The notes: a model not told the origin generated them from the sequence alone. Shown: positions 7,234-16,838, counted from the first letter of the stretch. The stretch: 64,000 bases of DNA from an uncultured Clostridia bacterium (GCA_944327625.1 CALVHL010000002.1:91263-155262); one strand, 5' to 3'. A program made the numbers and translations.

Positions 7234-10200
7234 TATATTTCGATTATTCCTCTGAACGATTCCTTTACCGAGCCGTCAAGTTCGACGTCGCCGTCATCGT
7301 TGAGCTTTACGAACAGGTCGCCGCCCTTGAGCTTGACGGTTATAATCTCGCCCTTGGAGCATCTACCGAGCGCGATTGCCGCAAGCGCACTTGCCGCCGC
7401 AGCCGTGCCGCACGACCAGGTTTCGCCGTTGATCTTCTCCCATACGCGCGCCTTGACGGTGATATTGTTGACAATTCTCACACACTCGACGAATACGCCT
7501 TCGGGGAACAGACCGGAATAGACGATCGACTGACCGAGCGCTTCGAGGTCGACGTCATCGACCTTATCGACGAAGATCACGCAATGGGGAATACCGATAT
7601 TGACGCAGGTAACTTTGAGCTTGTTGCCGTCTATCTCAATTTCTCTGTCGATTATTTCGCCGTCGAGCTTGCAGGGAATGTCCGCACCGTTGAAAGTCGG
7701 CTTGCCGAGATTTACGGAAACCGAAGTTGCCACGCCGTTAAAGATATTCATCGAAAGCTTCTTGACCTGACCGCAGCTCTCGACGGTGATATTCTCGGAA
7801 GTCGTGAACTTGTTGTCGTAGAGATACTTGGCAACGCACCTCAGCGGGTTAGCCGCAATGCCGCCGTTGCTGCCGTCGCGGTTGAATACGCACATCTTGG
7901 CGTCGGCAATTTCAGACTTCTCAATCATGACTATGCCGTCAGAACCTATCGCGTAGTGCCTGTCGGAGACGTTTATGGCAAGCGATTCGGGGCAGGTTAT
8001 GCTGCCGTCCATATTGTTAAAGAAGATATAGTCGTTGCCGCAGCTGTGCATCTTGCAGAAGGAAAGCTTCATCTTTTCCTTTCTGAGGCGGTTGATGTCG
8101 ACAAGTTCGGTGTTGAACTGGTTATACCTGCCCGCAATGACGTCCGCAAGAGCGTTTGCCGTGTCGAGCGAGGTCAGAACGGTTATGCCGAGCAGAATTG
8201 CGTGGTGATGCAACGACATATAGTTGGTTATCGACTCTATATCCGTCTTGCCCGTATATACGATATAGTCGATCTTGCCCTCGTCCATGAGGTTGACTAT
8301 CTCGTCGTTGGTCGAAAGCCTTGCAACCTCCGTACATTCGAGCCCTAAGCTCCTTATTACGTTGGCAGTGCCCTTGGTGGCGTACAGCGTCAGCCCGAGG
8401 TCGGCGAACTTCTTGACGATATTGACTATTTCGTACTTGTCCTGATCGTTAATCGTGAAGTAGATGCCCGAAGGGTTCTGCTTGGTCGGGTGCTTCATGT
8501 TGAAACCTGCCGAGACAAGTCCCTTGAACAGCGCCTCCTCCATGGTCTTGCCTATGCCGAGCACTTCGCCCGTCGACTTCATCTCGGGACCGAGCTGAGA
8601 GTTGACGTCGTTGAGCTTTTCAAACGAGAATACGGGAACTTTGACGGCGACGTAAGGCGAATTCTTGTAGAGCCCCGTGCCGTAGCCGAGTTTTTTGAGC
8701 TTTGCGCCCACCATTATTCTCGTCGCGAGATCTACCATCGGAACGCCCGTAACCTTGGAAATATAGGGAACGGTACGCGACGCTCTCGGGTTGACCTCGA
8801 TGACGTACAGTTCGTTGTGGTAGATGAGGTACTGAATATTTATAAGTCCCTTGGTTTTGAGCGAGATTGCAAGATTGGTCGAGATTTCGACTATCTTTTT
8901 GAGCATTGCGTCGCTGAGATTATAAGGGGGATAAACCGCGATAGAGTCGCCGCTGTGAACGCCCGCCCTCTCGATATGCTGCATTATGCCGGGAATGAGC
9001 ACATCCACGCCGTCGGAAATGGCGTCGACTTCGAGCTCCGAACCCATGAGGTATTTGTCGCAGAGCACGGGGTTTTCTATCTTCTGCGCCAGAATGACGT
9101 CCATATACCTTTCAATGTCGTTCTGCGTGAAGGCAATGGTCATATTCTGACCGCCAATTACGTATGAGGGACGAAGCAGCACGGGATAGCCGAGGGTTTC
9201 AGCCGCCTGAACGGCCTCCTCTTTGGTCATTACGGTAAGTCCCTTAGGTCTTGCTATGTGGAACTGTTCAAGCAGTTCGTCGAAACGCTCTCTGTCCTCG
9301 GCGAGGTCGACGCTGTCCGCGGGCGTACCGAGTATTCTGATGCCCTTCTTGTCGAGATAGCCGCAGAGCTTGATTGCCGTCTGACCGCCGAAGGTGATGA
9401 CTACGCCGTAGGGCTTTTCGACGTCTATGACACTCTGCACGTCTTCGGGGGTAAGGCTCTCGAAATACAGTCTGTCGGCGGTATCGAAGTCGGTCGAAAC
9501 CGTCTCGGGGTTGTTGTTTATGATTATAACTTCATAGCCCAGCCGTTTGAGCGCCCACACGCAGTGAACGGACGAATAGTCGAACTCTATGCCCTGACCT
9601 ATTCTTATAGGGCCTGAACCTATGACTATTATTCTCTTTTTCTTGTTCTTTCTGCTCTCCTGAACGTAAGGCACGGCTTCGTCGTGAGCCTTGTCGTCGT
9701 AGGTCGAGTAGAAATAGGGCGTCTGTGCGGAGAACTCCGCGCCGCAGGTGTCGACCATCTTGAAAGTTGCATCGACGTGGCAGGGCAGCTTGTTGCCCGA
9801 AAGCTTTTCAAGCTCCTTGTCGGGATAGCCGTAGCGCTTGCCCTTCATATATTCCGCCCTGGTCATCTTCTTGCCGGCTATTTCTGTTTCATAGTCGACG
9901 AGATTTTTGAGCTTGTTCAAGAACCACTCGTCAATTTTGGTTATCGAGTAGATTTCGTCGACGGAAATGCCGCGCTTCAACGCCTGGAATACGACGAACA
10001 GTCTTTCGTCCGTGACGTCGGAAAGTTTTGCGTGTATTTCCTCGTCGGAAAGTTCGGCAAGTTTGGGCATATTGAGCGTGCCGAGCGAGATTTCTGCGCC
10101 CCTTACCGCCTTCATTATAGCCATTTCAAAGCCCGTGCCGATTGCCATGACCTCGCCCGTCGCCTTCATTCTCGTGCCGAGATTTCTCTTGGCGTACAGG

Positions 10201-11294
10201 AATTTATCGAAAGGCCACTTGGGAAGCTTGACGACGACATAGTCGAGCGTCGGCTCGAAACAGGCAAAGGTCTTGCCCGTGACGTCGTTTCTTATCTCGT
10301 CGAGCGTATAGCCGAGCGCGATCTTGGTAGCAACCTTGGCAATGGGATAACCCGTCGCCTTGGACGCGAGCGCGGACGAACGCGAAACACGGGGATTGAC
10401 CTCGATGACCGAATACTCGAAGCTGTCAGGGTGAAGCGCGAACTGACAGTTGCAGCCGCCCTCTATGCCGAGTTCGGTGATTATGTCGAGCGATGCCGTT
10501 CTGAGCATCTGATATTCCTTATCCGAAAGCGTCACGGCGGGCGCAATGACTATCGAATCGCCCGTATGTACGCCGACGGGATCGAAGTTTTCCATCGAGC
10601 AGACGGTGAGCACGTTGCCCGCGCTGTCTCTCAGCACTTCAAATTCTATTTCCTTCCATCCGCCGATGTACTTTTCGATGAGTACCTGCGTGATGGGCGA
10701 AAGCATAAGTCCGTTATGGGAGATGAGTTTAAGCTCCTCCTCGTCCTTGGCAACGCCGCCGCCCGCGCCGCCAAGCGTGTACGCGGGACGGACTATTACG
10801 GGATAGCCTATCTTTTCGGCGATTGCAAGACATTCCTCCACGGTGTAGGCGATATCCGAGGGAACGACGGGCTGATTTATCTTCTTCATCGTCTCCTTGA
10901 ACAGCTCTCTGTCCTCGGCGCGGTCAATAGAGTCGAGATTTACGCCGATGAGCTTTACGCCGTACTTATCGAGGAAGCCCTCTTTGGCGAGCTGACAGCC
11001 GAGCGTAAGTCCCGTCTGTCCGCCGAGCGAGGCGAGCAGGCTGTCGGGGCGTTCCTTGACGATTATTCTCTTGAGGGTTTCGGTGGTCAGCGGTTCGAGA
11101 TAGATTTCGTCTGCGAGCGCGCTGTCCGTCATTATCGTCGCGGGGTTAGAGTTGCAGAGCACTACGTTGATGCCCGCGTCTTTGAGCACGCGGCAAGCCT
11201 GTGCGCCTGCATAGTCAAACTCTGCCGCCTGACCGATAACTATGGGGCCCGAGCCTATAACAAGTACCTTTTTTATGTCCTCTCTCTTAGGCAT
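7233..11294 (-). CDS. carB: Carbamoyl-phosphate synthase large subunit fused to a DapF-like domain (CarB-DapF)
   Basis: A single 1353-codon frame. Residues 1-1074 are a complete CarB: two ATP-grasp halves, each opening with an IGSGPI-type motif (VIGSGPIVIGQAAEFDY near 12, VIGSGPIRIGQGIEFDY near 558), plus the MGS-like allosteric domain ending ELVDINRLRK. Residue 1075 (codon 8072-8070) is Met-Lys-Leu-Ser-Phe, the start of a full 279-residue diaminopimelate epimerase domain with KMHSCGNDY, FNRDGS and GETWSCGT motifs. In the first catalytic loop the expected CGN reads AAN: residue 1147 (DapF 73, the catalytic Cys position) is Ala and the following Gly is Ala. The second catalytic Cys (residue 1295, DapF about 221) is kept. 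CarB activity is expected; epimerase activity is doubtful. It follows carA with an eight-base overlap. Confidence 0.95.
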   Translation of the reverse strand: MPKREDIKKVLVIGSGPIVIGQAAEFDYAGAQACRVLKDAGINVVLCNSNPATIMTDSALADEIYLEPLTTETLKRIIVKERPDSLLASLGGQTGLTLGCQLAKEGFLDKYGVKLIGVNLDSIDRAEDRELFKETMKKINQPVVPSDIAYTVEECLAIAEKIGYPVIVRPAYTLGGAGGGVAKDEEELKLISHNGLMLSPITQVLIEKYIGGWKEIEFEVLRDSAGNVLTVCSMENFDPVGVHTGDSIVIAPAVTLSDKEYQMLRTASLDIITELGIEGGCNCQFALHPDSFEYSVIEVNPRVSRSSALASKATGYPIAKVATKIALGYTLDEIRNDVTGKTFACFEPTLDYVVVKLPKWPFDKFLYAKRNLGTRMKATGEVMAIGTGFEMAIMKAVRGAEISLGTLNMPKLAELSDEEIHAKLSDVTDERLFVVFQALKRGISVDEIYSITKIDEWFLNKLKNLVDYETEIAGKKMTRAEYMKGKRYGYPDKELEKLSGNKLPCHVDATFKMVDTCGAEFSAQTPYFYSTYDDKAHDEAVPYVQESRKNKKKRIIVIGSGPIRIGQGIEFDYSSVHCVWALKRLGYEVIIINNNPETVSTDFDTADRLYFESLTPEDVQSVIDVEKPYGVVITFGGQTAIKLCGYLDKKGIRILGTPADSVDLAEDRERFDELLEQFHIARPKGLTVMTKEEAVQAAETLGYPVLLRPSYVIGGQNMTIAFTQNDIERYMDVILAQKIENPVLCDKYLMGSELEVDAISDGVDVLIPGIMQHIERAGVHSGDSIAVYPPYNLSDAMLKKIVEISTNLAISLKTKGLINIQYLIYHNELYVIEVNPRASRTVPYISKVTGVPMVDLATRIMVGAKLKKLGYGTGLYKNSPYVAVKVPVFSFEKLNDVNSQLGPEMKSTGEVLGIGKTMEEALFKGLVSAGFNMKHPTKQNPSGIYFTINDQDKYEIVNIVKKFADLGLTLYATKGTANVIRSLGLECTEVARLSTNDEIVNLMDEGKIDYIVYTGKTDIESITNYMSLHHHAILLGITVLTSLDTANALADVIAGRYNQFNTELVDINRLRKEKMKLSFCKMHSCGNDYIFFNNMDGSITCPESLAINVSDRHYAIGSDGIVMIEKSEIADAKMCVFNRDGSNGGIAANPLRCVAKYLYDNKFTTSENITVESCGQVKKLSMNIFNGVATSVSVNLGKPTFNGADIPCKLDGEIIDREIEIDGNKLKVTCVNIGIPHCVIFVDKVDDVDLEALGQSIVYSGLFPEGVFVECVRIVNNITVKARVWEKINGETWSCGTAAAASALAAIALGRCSKGEIITVKLKGGDLFVKLNDDGDVELDGSVKESFRGIIEI

Positions 11295-12360
11295 TATATT
11301 TACCCTCCGTCATGTTCTTAATGAATTTATCGAAAAGGAAAGAAGCGTCTCTCGGTCCGCCGCAGGCTTCGGGGTGGAACTGAACGGTGTACGCGTTGAG
11401 TTCGGGATATTCAAACCCCTCGCAGGTGCCGTCGTTGGCGTTGATGTATGTGAGATTTCCCACGCCTTGCAGGGTGGACGAAATCACCTCGTAGCCGTGG
11501 TTCTGGCTGGAAATATAAACCCTGCCTGTATCCAACCGCTTGACGGGCTGGTTTGCGCCTCTGTGACCGTACTTCATCTTCTTGGTCTTGCCGCCCATTG
11601 CGAGCGCAAAGAGCTGGTGACCGAGGCAGATGCCGAATATGGGCAGTTTGCCCGCGAGCTTTCTGATATTTTCGATAATGCCGACGTTTTCGGCGGGATC
11701 GCCGGGGCCGTTGCACAGCATCAGCCCGCGCGGATTGAGCGCGAGTATCTGTTCGGCGGTGTAATCTGCGGGTACTTTAACGCAGTAACAGCCGCGCTTT
11801 ACGAGCTCCCTCGTGATATTGTCCTTTGCGCCGAAATCCCATACGGCGACCTTTATTCCGTCGGGGTTGCCGTAATATTCGGGCTCTGCGCAGGTGACGG
11901 CGTTGACCGCGCCGACAATGCGGTAATTCTCTATTTCCGTCATGTCCTTGACGGGCTTGGAGGAGATTGCGGCGTTCATTACGCCCGTCTCCCTGACTAT
12001 CTCGGTGAGTTCGCGGGTGTCAAGGCCGTATATGCCGACAATGCCGTTCTCTTTGAGGTATTCGTCGAGCGTCTTTTCGCACCTGAAATTGGATGGCGCG
12101 TCGCACTTTTCCCTGACGATATACGCAGAAACCCAGGGCTTCTTGCTCTCCATGTCGGGCGTTACGCCGTAGTTACCGATGAGCGGGAAAGTCTGGATGA
12201 CTATCTGTCCGTAATAGCTGGGATCGGTGAGCGTCTCTATATAACCCGTCATGCCTGTCGTGAACACGAGTTCGCCGACGACCTCTCCGTCAGCGCCGAA
12301 CCTGTGACCGACGAACTGTCTGCCGTTTTGCAGAGTTAAATATACCTTATCGTTTTTCAT
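11287..12360 (-). CDS. carA: Carbamoyl-phosphate synthase small subunit CarA
   Basis: Glutamine amidotransferase subunit that channels ammonia to CarB for carbamoyl phosphate, feeding ArgF (and pyrimidines). The 357-residue protein starts MKNDKVYLTLQNGRQFVG and has the class I triad: FGICLGHQLFALAMGG (nucleophile Cys), and FHPEACGGP for His/Glu. The frame is open further upstream, but those 58 codons overlap argF and do not resemble CarA, so ATG 12360 is the start. It lies 35 bases after argF and overlaps carB by eight bases. Confidence 0.95.
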   Translation of the reverse strand: MKNDKVYLTLQNGRQFVGHRFGADGEVVGELVFTTGMTGYIETLTDPSYYGQIVIQTFPLIGNYGVTPDMESKKPWVSAYIVREKCDAPSNFRCEKTLDEYLKENGIVGIYGLDTRELTEIVRETGVMNAAISSKPVKDMTEIENYRIVGAVNAVTCAEPEYYGNPDGIKVAVWDFGAKDNITRELVKRGCYCVKVPADYTAEQILALNPRGLMLCNGPGDPAENVGIIENIRKLAGKLPIFGICLGHQLFALAMGGKTKKMKYGHRGANQPVKRLDTGRVYISSQNHGYEVISSTLQGVGNLTYINANDGTCEGFEYPELNAYTVQFHPEACGGPRDASFLFDKFIKNMTEGKYNA

Positions 12361-12395
12361 ATACAGTTTATCCCTATTTTTTCGCGTGATTATAC

Positions 12396-13298
12396 TTATT
12401 TGAGAAGCTTGACCATTACGGCTTTCTGCGCGTGCAGTCTGTTCTCTGCCTCGTCGAAAATCTCCTTGGCGTGCTCCTCGAACACTTCCTCGGTGATCTC
12501 CTCGCCCCTGTGGGCGGGCAGACAGTGCAGGCACATTACGTCAGATTTGGCAACAGAAAGATTTTCCTTGTTGACCTGATAGGACTTGAACGCTTCTGCC
12601 CTCTTTTTCCTCTCGCCTTCCTGTCCCATGGACGCCCAGACGTCGGTATATACGACGTCGGCATCTTTGACCGCCTCTTTGACGTCGGTGGTTATGGTGA
12701 AGTCGCCGTTTTCCTTAGCCCATTTCATGAGCTCGGCGTCGGGTTCGTATCCCTTAGGGCAGGCAATGGCAAACGACATACCCGTCTTGATAGCGCCGAC
12801 CATCAGGCTGTTGGCCATATTGTTGCCGTCGCCGACGAACGCCATTTTAAGCCCCTTGAAGCTGCCCTTGTATTCCCTTATGGTCATGAGGTCGGCAAGT
12901 ACCTGGCAGGGATGCGCATAGTCTGTCAGACCGTTGATTACGGGGATAGAGCCGTACTTTGCGAGATCCTCGACTTCCTGCTGCGCGAAAGTCCTTATCA
13001 TTATGCCGTCGAGATAACGGGAAAGCACCCTTGCGGTATCCTGAACGGGCTCGCCCCTGCCTATCTGCAAATCGTTGCTCGAAAGGAAAAGTCCGTAGCC
13101 GCCGAGCTCGTAAATGCCGACCTCGAAGGAAACTCTCGTCCTCGTGGAAGCTTTCTGGAAGATAAGCCCGAGCTTCTTGCCCTTGAGATAGTCCTTCTGT
13201 ATGCCGTTGTTCCTCTCGAATTTGAGCTGATCGGCAAGGTTGAGTATGGATAAGATGTCTTCTCTCGTTAAATCCTGTAATTTAAGTAAATGCCTCAT
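12396..13298 (-). CDS. argF: Ornithine carbamoyltransferase ArgF
   Basis: Transfers the carbamoyl group to ornithine to give citrulline. Length 300 residues. Carbamoyl phosphate binding is shown by STRTRVSFEVG near residue 53 and DYAHPCQVLADL near residue 126; the ornithine/catalytic site is HCLPAHRGEE near residue 261. HPCQ together with HCLP marks ornithine rather than aspartate carbamoyltransferase. It overlaps the end of argD by four bases. Confidence 0.96.
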   Translation of the reverse strand: MRHLLKLQDLTREDILSILNLADQLKFERNNGIQKDYLKGKKLGLIFQKASTRTRVSFEVGIYELGGYGLFLSSNDLQIGRGEPVQDTARVLSRYLDGIMIRTFAQQEVEDLAKYGSIPVINGLTDYAHPCQVLADLMTIREYKGSFKGLKMAFVGDGNNMANSLMVGAIKTGMSFAIACPKGYEPDAELMKWAKENGDFTITTDVKEAVKDADVVYTDVWASMGQEGERKKRAEAFKSYQVNKENLSVAKSDVMCLHCLPAHRGEEITEEVFEEHAKEIFDEAENRLHAQKAVMVKLLK

Positions 13299-14455
13299 TG
13301 CGAAATTACCTCATTTAATATTTTCAATGCAAAATTTATTTCTTCTTTATTTATTATGAGCGGCGGCAACAGCCTCACTCTGTCGTGCGCGGTAAGCACG
13401 ATCAGTCCCTTTTCAAGGCACTTTGCGGCGACTTCCCTCGCGGGTTTGGTCGTCTGAATACCTATCATCAGCCCCATTCCGCTGACCGAAACGACGTTTT
13501 TGATGCGTTCGAGATTGGCTTTAAGGTATGCGCCCTTGCCCTGAACTTCGAGGAGCAGTTTATCGGTTATTCTGTTGACTATCGAGAGCGCGCCCGCGCA
13601 TGCAACGGGGTTGCCGCCGAAGGTCGAACCGTGGTCGCCGTAAGTAAATACGTCCTTGCACCTGTCGAACAGCAGGCACGCGCCTATCGGAAGTCCGCCG
13701 CCCAGCCCCTTAGCCGTCGTGACTATATCGGGCGAAATGCCCGCCGCCTCGTAGGCGTACATATAACCCGTCCTGCCGTTGCCCGTCTGAACTTCGTCGC
13801 AGATGAGCAGAATGTCTCTCTCGCGGCAGAACTTTTCAAGCTCTCTCAAAAAGCCGAAATCGAGACAGTGAACGCCGCTCTCGCCCTGAATGACCTCGAC
13901 CATTACGGCGCAGGTCTTGTCGGTATAGGCGCTCCAAATTCCGTCCATGTTCGGCTCGGCATATTTAAAGCCCTGTAAGAACGGATCGAAATACTTGTGA
14001 AATCCGTCCTGACCGGTTGCTGAAAGCGTGGCTATCGTCCTGCCGTGGAAGGAATTTTTGAGCGTTATTATCTCATTCCTGCCGTAGCGCGTATTGCCGT
14101 ATTTTCTTGCGACTTTAATCGCGCACTCGTTGGCTTCCGCGCCGCTGTTCCCGAAGAATACGCGCTTCGCGCCCGTCTTTTGGCAGAGCGCCTTAGCGAG
14201 CTCGGCCTGGGGCAGCGAATAATAGAGGTTGCAGACGTGCTGAATGTCGTCGAGCTGCGCCTTTACGGCGTTCTTCCATTCTTCGTCGTTTATGCCGAAG
14301 ATATTAACGCCTATACCGCTCGCGCAATCGACGTATTCCTTGCCGTCAAAGTCGTAGAGCTTTGCGCCCTTGCCGCACTTAAATGCCACGTTGAAGCGGG
14401 CATAAGTACCCGCAATATAATCTTTATCATCCGAAAAAACCGTTTCGGCGTCCAT
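13295..14455 (-). CDS. argD: Acetylornithine aminotransferase ArgD
   Basis: PLP class III aminotransferase of 386 residues. It carries GNSGAEANECAIKVARK near residue 105, SFHGRTIATLSATG near residue 135, LLICDEVQTGNGRTG near residue 215 and the lysine motif TTAKGLGGGLPIGA near residue 247. The gene sits between argB and argF. A good GGAGGAATT Shine-Dalgarno precedes the ATG. Some ArgD enzymes also act as succinyl-DAP aminotransferase; nothing here distinguishes that. Confidence 0.94.
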   Translation of the reverse strand: MDAETVFSDDKDYIAGTYARFNVAFKCGKGAKLYDFDGKEYVDCASGIGVNIFGINDEEWKNAVKAQLDDIQHVCNLYYSLPQAELAKALCQKTGAKRVFFGNSGAEANECAIKVARKYGNTRYGRNEIITLKNSFHGRTIATLSATGQDGFHKYFDPFLQGFKYAEPNMDGIWSAYTDKTCAVMVEVIQGESGVHCLDFGFLRELEKFCRERDILLICDEVQTGNGRTGYMYAYEAAGISPDIVTTAKGLGGGLPIGACLLFDRCKDVFTYGDHGSTFGGNPVACAGALSIVNRITDKLLLEVQGKGAYLKANLERIKNVVSVSGMGLMIGIQTTKPAREVAAKCLEKGLIVLTAHDRVRLLPPLIINKEEINFALKILNEVISQ

Positions 14456-14486
14456 TTTTTGTCAATTCCTCCGACTAAAATAAAGA

Positions 14487-14506
14487 CTGATTTAAAAATA
14501 AATCAG
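14487..14506. repeat. 20-bp palindrome in arg operon, copy 1
   Basis: Perfect eight-base arms CTGATTTA/TAAATCAG around AAAA, in the short argB-argD gap. The same 20 bases recur at 16737-16756. It could be an ArgR-type site (the known box is TGAAT-N-ATTCA, only partly matched) or an mRNA hairpin that tunes expression within the operon. Confidence 0.55.
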
Positions 14507-14509
14507 CCG

Positions 14510-15355
14510 TTACACAAACATAGTGCCACTGCCCTCGTCAGACAATAACTCTATCAAAATTGAATGGTAAACCCTTCCGTCGGTAATAAAGACCTTTTTT
14601 ACTCCGCGACGGATTGCATCTTTGCAGCACTCTATTTTGGGTATCATACCACCTGAAATTATGCCCTGCTTGACAAGCGCGGGAATATCCGAGACAAAAA
14701 CTTTTTTAATCAGACTATCGGGGTCGTCCTTGTTTTCAAGAAGCCCCCTGATGTCTGTCATTAGTATTAAACTCTCCGCGCTGAGCGCGCCTGCGATAGC
14801 CGCCGCGGCGGTATCGGCATTTATATTGTAAATATGCCCCTCGTCGTCGAAACCGACCGTCGAGATGACGGGCACGTAGCCGAGATTGCAGAGATCGGAG
14901 ATTATATCCGTCTTTACTTCGGTAATTTTGCCTACATAACCGAGCTTTTCGTCCGCGGGAACGCATTTGAGCATGTGTCCGTCCTGACCGCAGATGCCGA
15001 TAGCCTTGCCGCCGTTTCTCTCGATGAGGTCTGCAAGCGACTTGTTTACCTTGCCGGCAAGCACCATCCTTACTATTTCGGCAGTCTCCTCGTCGGTGTA
15101 GCGCAGACCGTTGACGAACTTGCTCTCCTTGCCGAACTTCTTCATGGCTTCGGAGATTTCTGGCCCGCCGCCGTGTACGAGGACGACCTTTATGCCGAGC
15201 ATATTGAGAACAACCAAATCGCGCATAACCGACGATTTGATCTTGTCGTCGGTCATGGCATTGCCGCCGTATTTGACGACAAGAATTTTATTAAAATACT
15301 TTTTAATATAGGGCATTGCCTCTATTAAAAATTCGGCTTGTTCCTGTTTATCCAT
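14510..15355 (-). CDS. argB: Acetylglutamate kinase ArgB
   Basis: Phosphorylates N-acetylglutamate, the usual arginine-feedback step. The 281-residue protein opens MDKQEQAEFLIEAMPYIKKY, has the ATP site VVKYGGNAM near residue 28, the substrate loop VLVHGGGPEISEAM near residue 57 and NINADTAAAAIAGAL near residue 177. The N-terminal helix before the kinase core is the type found in arginine-inhibitable hexameric enzymes, so feedback control is plausible. It is followed by a palindrome and argD. Confidence 0.96.
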   Translation of the reverse strand: MDKQEQAEFLIEAMPYIKKYFNKILVVKYGGNAMTDDKIKSSVMRDLVVLNMLGIKVVLVHGGGPEISEAMKKFGKESKFVNGLRYTDEETAEIVRMVLAGKVNKSLADLIERNGGKAIGICGQDGHMLKCVPADEKLGYVGKITEVKTDIISDLCNLGYVPVISTVGFDDEGHIYNINADTAAAAIAGALSAESLILMTDIRGLLENKDDPDSLIKKVFVSDIPALVKQGIISGGMIPKIECCKDAIRRGVKKVFITDGRVYHSILIELLSDEGSGTMFV

Positions 15356-15379
15356 TATCTCTACCGCGTTAATTTATTA

Positions 15380-16597
15380 TCAGGTTCTGTAATCGCCATT
15401 TATCTTGACGTAGTCATAAGTAAGGTCGCAACCCCAGGCGGTTGCCTTATACGCGCCGTCATTGAGGTTGACTAAAATGGTTATTTCGTCCTCCAAGAGC
15501 AGCTCTTTTGCCTTTTCTTCGCTAAAATCTACTCCGTATCCGCCGCGACAGACGGGAAGAACACCCTTAACCGAACGGAAATCGACGTCTACTTTTAAAA
15601 TATCCACGTCCACGCCCGAATAGCCTATCGCGCACAGCACCCTGCCCCAATTGGCGTCAGCGCCGAACATCGCTGCCTTGACGAGCGAAGATTTAATTAC
15701 CGTCTTCGCAACCGTCCTTGCTATTTTCAGGCTCTTTGCGCCCTCGACCGAACATTCGATAAGCTTTGTCGCACCCTCACCGTCCTTGGCAATCTTCTTT
15801 GAAAGAATGACCGTGCAATAGTTGAGCGCCTTGCAGAACGCATTGTAATGCGCACTGCGGGCAGTTATTCTCTCATTTCCCGCAAGTCCGTTGGCGAGAA
15901 TACAACAGGTGTCGTTGGTCGACTGGTCGCCGTCGACGCTAATCATGTTGAAAGAGCTCTTGACGTCGTTGCTGAGCGCAAGCTGAAGCATCTCGGGCGA
16001 AATATTGACGTCGGTCGTAAGGAAAATGAGGTTAGTTGCCATATTGGGGCAAACCATGCCCACGCCCTTGGCAATCGCGCCCATTCTGCACACCTTGCCG
16101 CCCAACTTAAACTCTATCGAGACGGTCTTTATGACCGTATCGGTGGTCATTATTGCCTGAGCCGCGTATTCGCTGTGATTGCCGAGGCCGTTCCAGAGCT
16201 CGCCTATTCCGTCAACCATAGGCTGAATATTGAGCTTCTGTCCAATTACGCCCGTCGACGCGACGATGACGTCCTTTGCGGAGATGTCGCCGCAACCGCT
16301 GACGAGCGAACACATCTTTTCGGCTATCTCGATGCCGTCGGAATTGCAGGTATTCGCATTTCCGCTGTTGCAGATTATCGCCTGCGCATAGCCGTCGGAA
16401 AGGTTATTCTTAGTGACTATGACGGGCGCACCCTTTACGAGATTGCTGGTGTAAACGCCTGCCGCAGACGCGCGTACGTCGCTGACTATGAGCGCAAAAT
16501 CGCGCTTGCTCTTGTTTTTCCTTATTCCGCAGTGTATGCCGTTGGCCTTGAAACCAAGCGGGGCGCATACGCCGCCCGAAATATTTTTAATTACCAT
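15380..16597 (-). CDS. argJ: Bifunctional ornithine acetyltransferase / N-acetylglutamate synthase ArgJ
   Basis: ArgJ recycles acetyl from acetylornithine to glutamate. The 405-residue precursor has the autocleavage region AIAKGVGMVCPNMATNLIFL near residue 178, with the nucleophilic Thr retained in MATN, so it should split into alpha and beta chains. The usual KGSGMIAP stretch reads KGVGMVCP. No argA or argE is present in the cluster, which fits a cyclic pathway using ArgJ. The gene is preceded by a roughly 240-base gap after argC, with small hairpins. Confidence 0.94.
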   Translation of the reverse strand: MVIKNISGGVCAPLGFKANGIHCGIRKNKSKRDFALIVSDVRASAAGVYTSNLVKGAPVIVTKNNLSDGYAQAIICNSGNANTCNSDGIEIAEKMCSLVSGCGDISAKDVIVASTGVIGQKLNIQPMVDGIGELWNGLGNHSEYAAQAIMTTDTVIKTVSIEFKLGGKVCRMGAIAKGVGMVCPNMATNLIFLTTDVNISPEMLQLALSNDVKSSFNMISVDGDQSTNDTCCILANGLAGNERITARSAHYNAFCKALNYCTVILSKKIAKDGEGATKLIECSVEGAKSLKIARTVAKTVIKSSLVKAAMFGADANWGRVLCAIGYSGVDVDILKVDVDFRSVKGVLPVCRGGYGVDFSEEKAKELLLEDEITILVNLNDGAYKATAWGCDLTYDYVKINGDYRT

Positions 16598-16736
16598 AGC
16601 TCTAAATTCGTATTTTATATATTATATAACTTTAACGACGATATGTCAATTGCGATACCGATAAAAAATCGGCCGCAGACGCACAAAAATATATCTAATG
16701 CCCGAAAAAATAAGCGCAAAGCACATATTTTACTGG

Positions 16737-16756
16737 CTGATTTAAAAATAAATCAG
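16737..16756. repeat. 20-bp palindrome in arg operon, copy 2
   Basis: Identical to the palindrome at 14487-14506 and here flanked by GG/GGCT. It lies in the argC-argJ gap (16598-16838), the longest gap in the unit; a CCGAT-AAAAA-ATCGG hairpin is also visible near 16658. A regulatory or mRNA-processing role is inference. Confidence 0.55.
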
Positions 16757-16838
16757 GCTTAAACCGATGACGGAGCAAAATTTATGTCACCGATCGATTA
16801 AACAGAAAATATCGCCAGAATATATCGGCAATGACAGA

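Noticed and set aside
9684..11321. 545-codon open frame opposite carB
   Set aside because: It is antisense to a clearly conserved CarB, its translation is rich in Arg/Val with no known motif, and it reflects the GC-rich codon pattern of the real gene.
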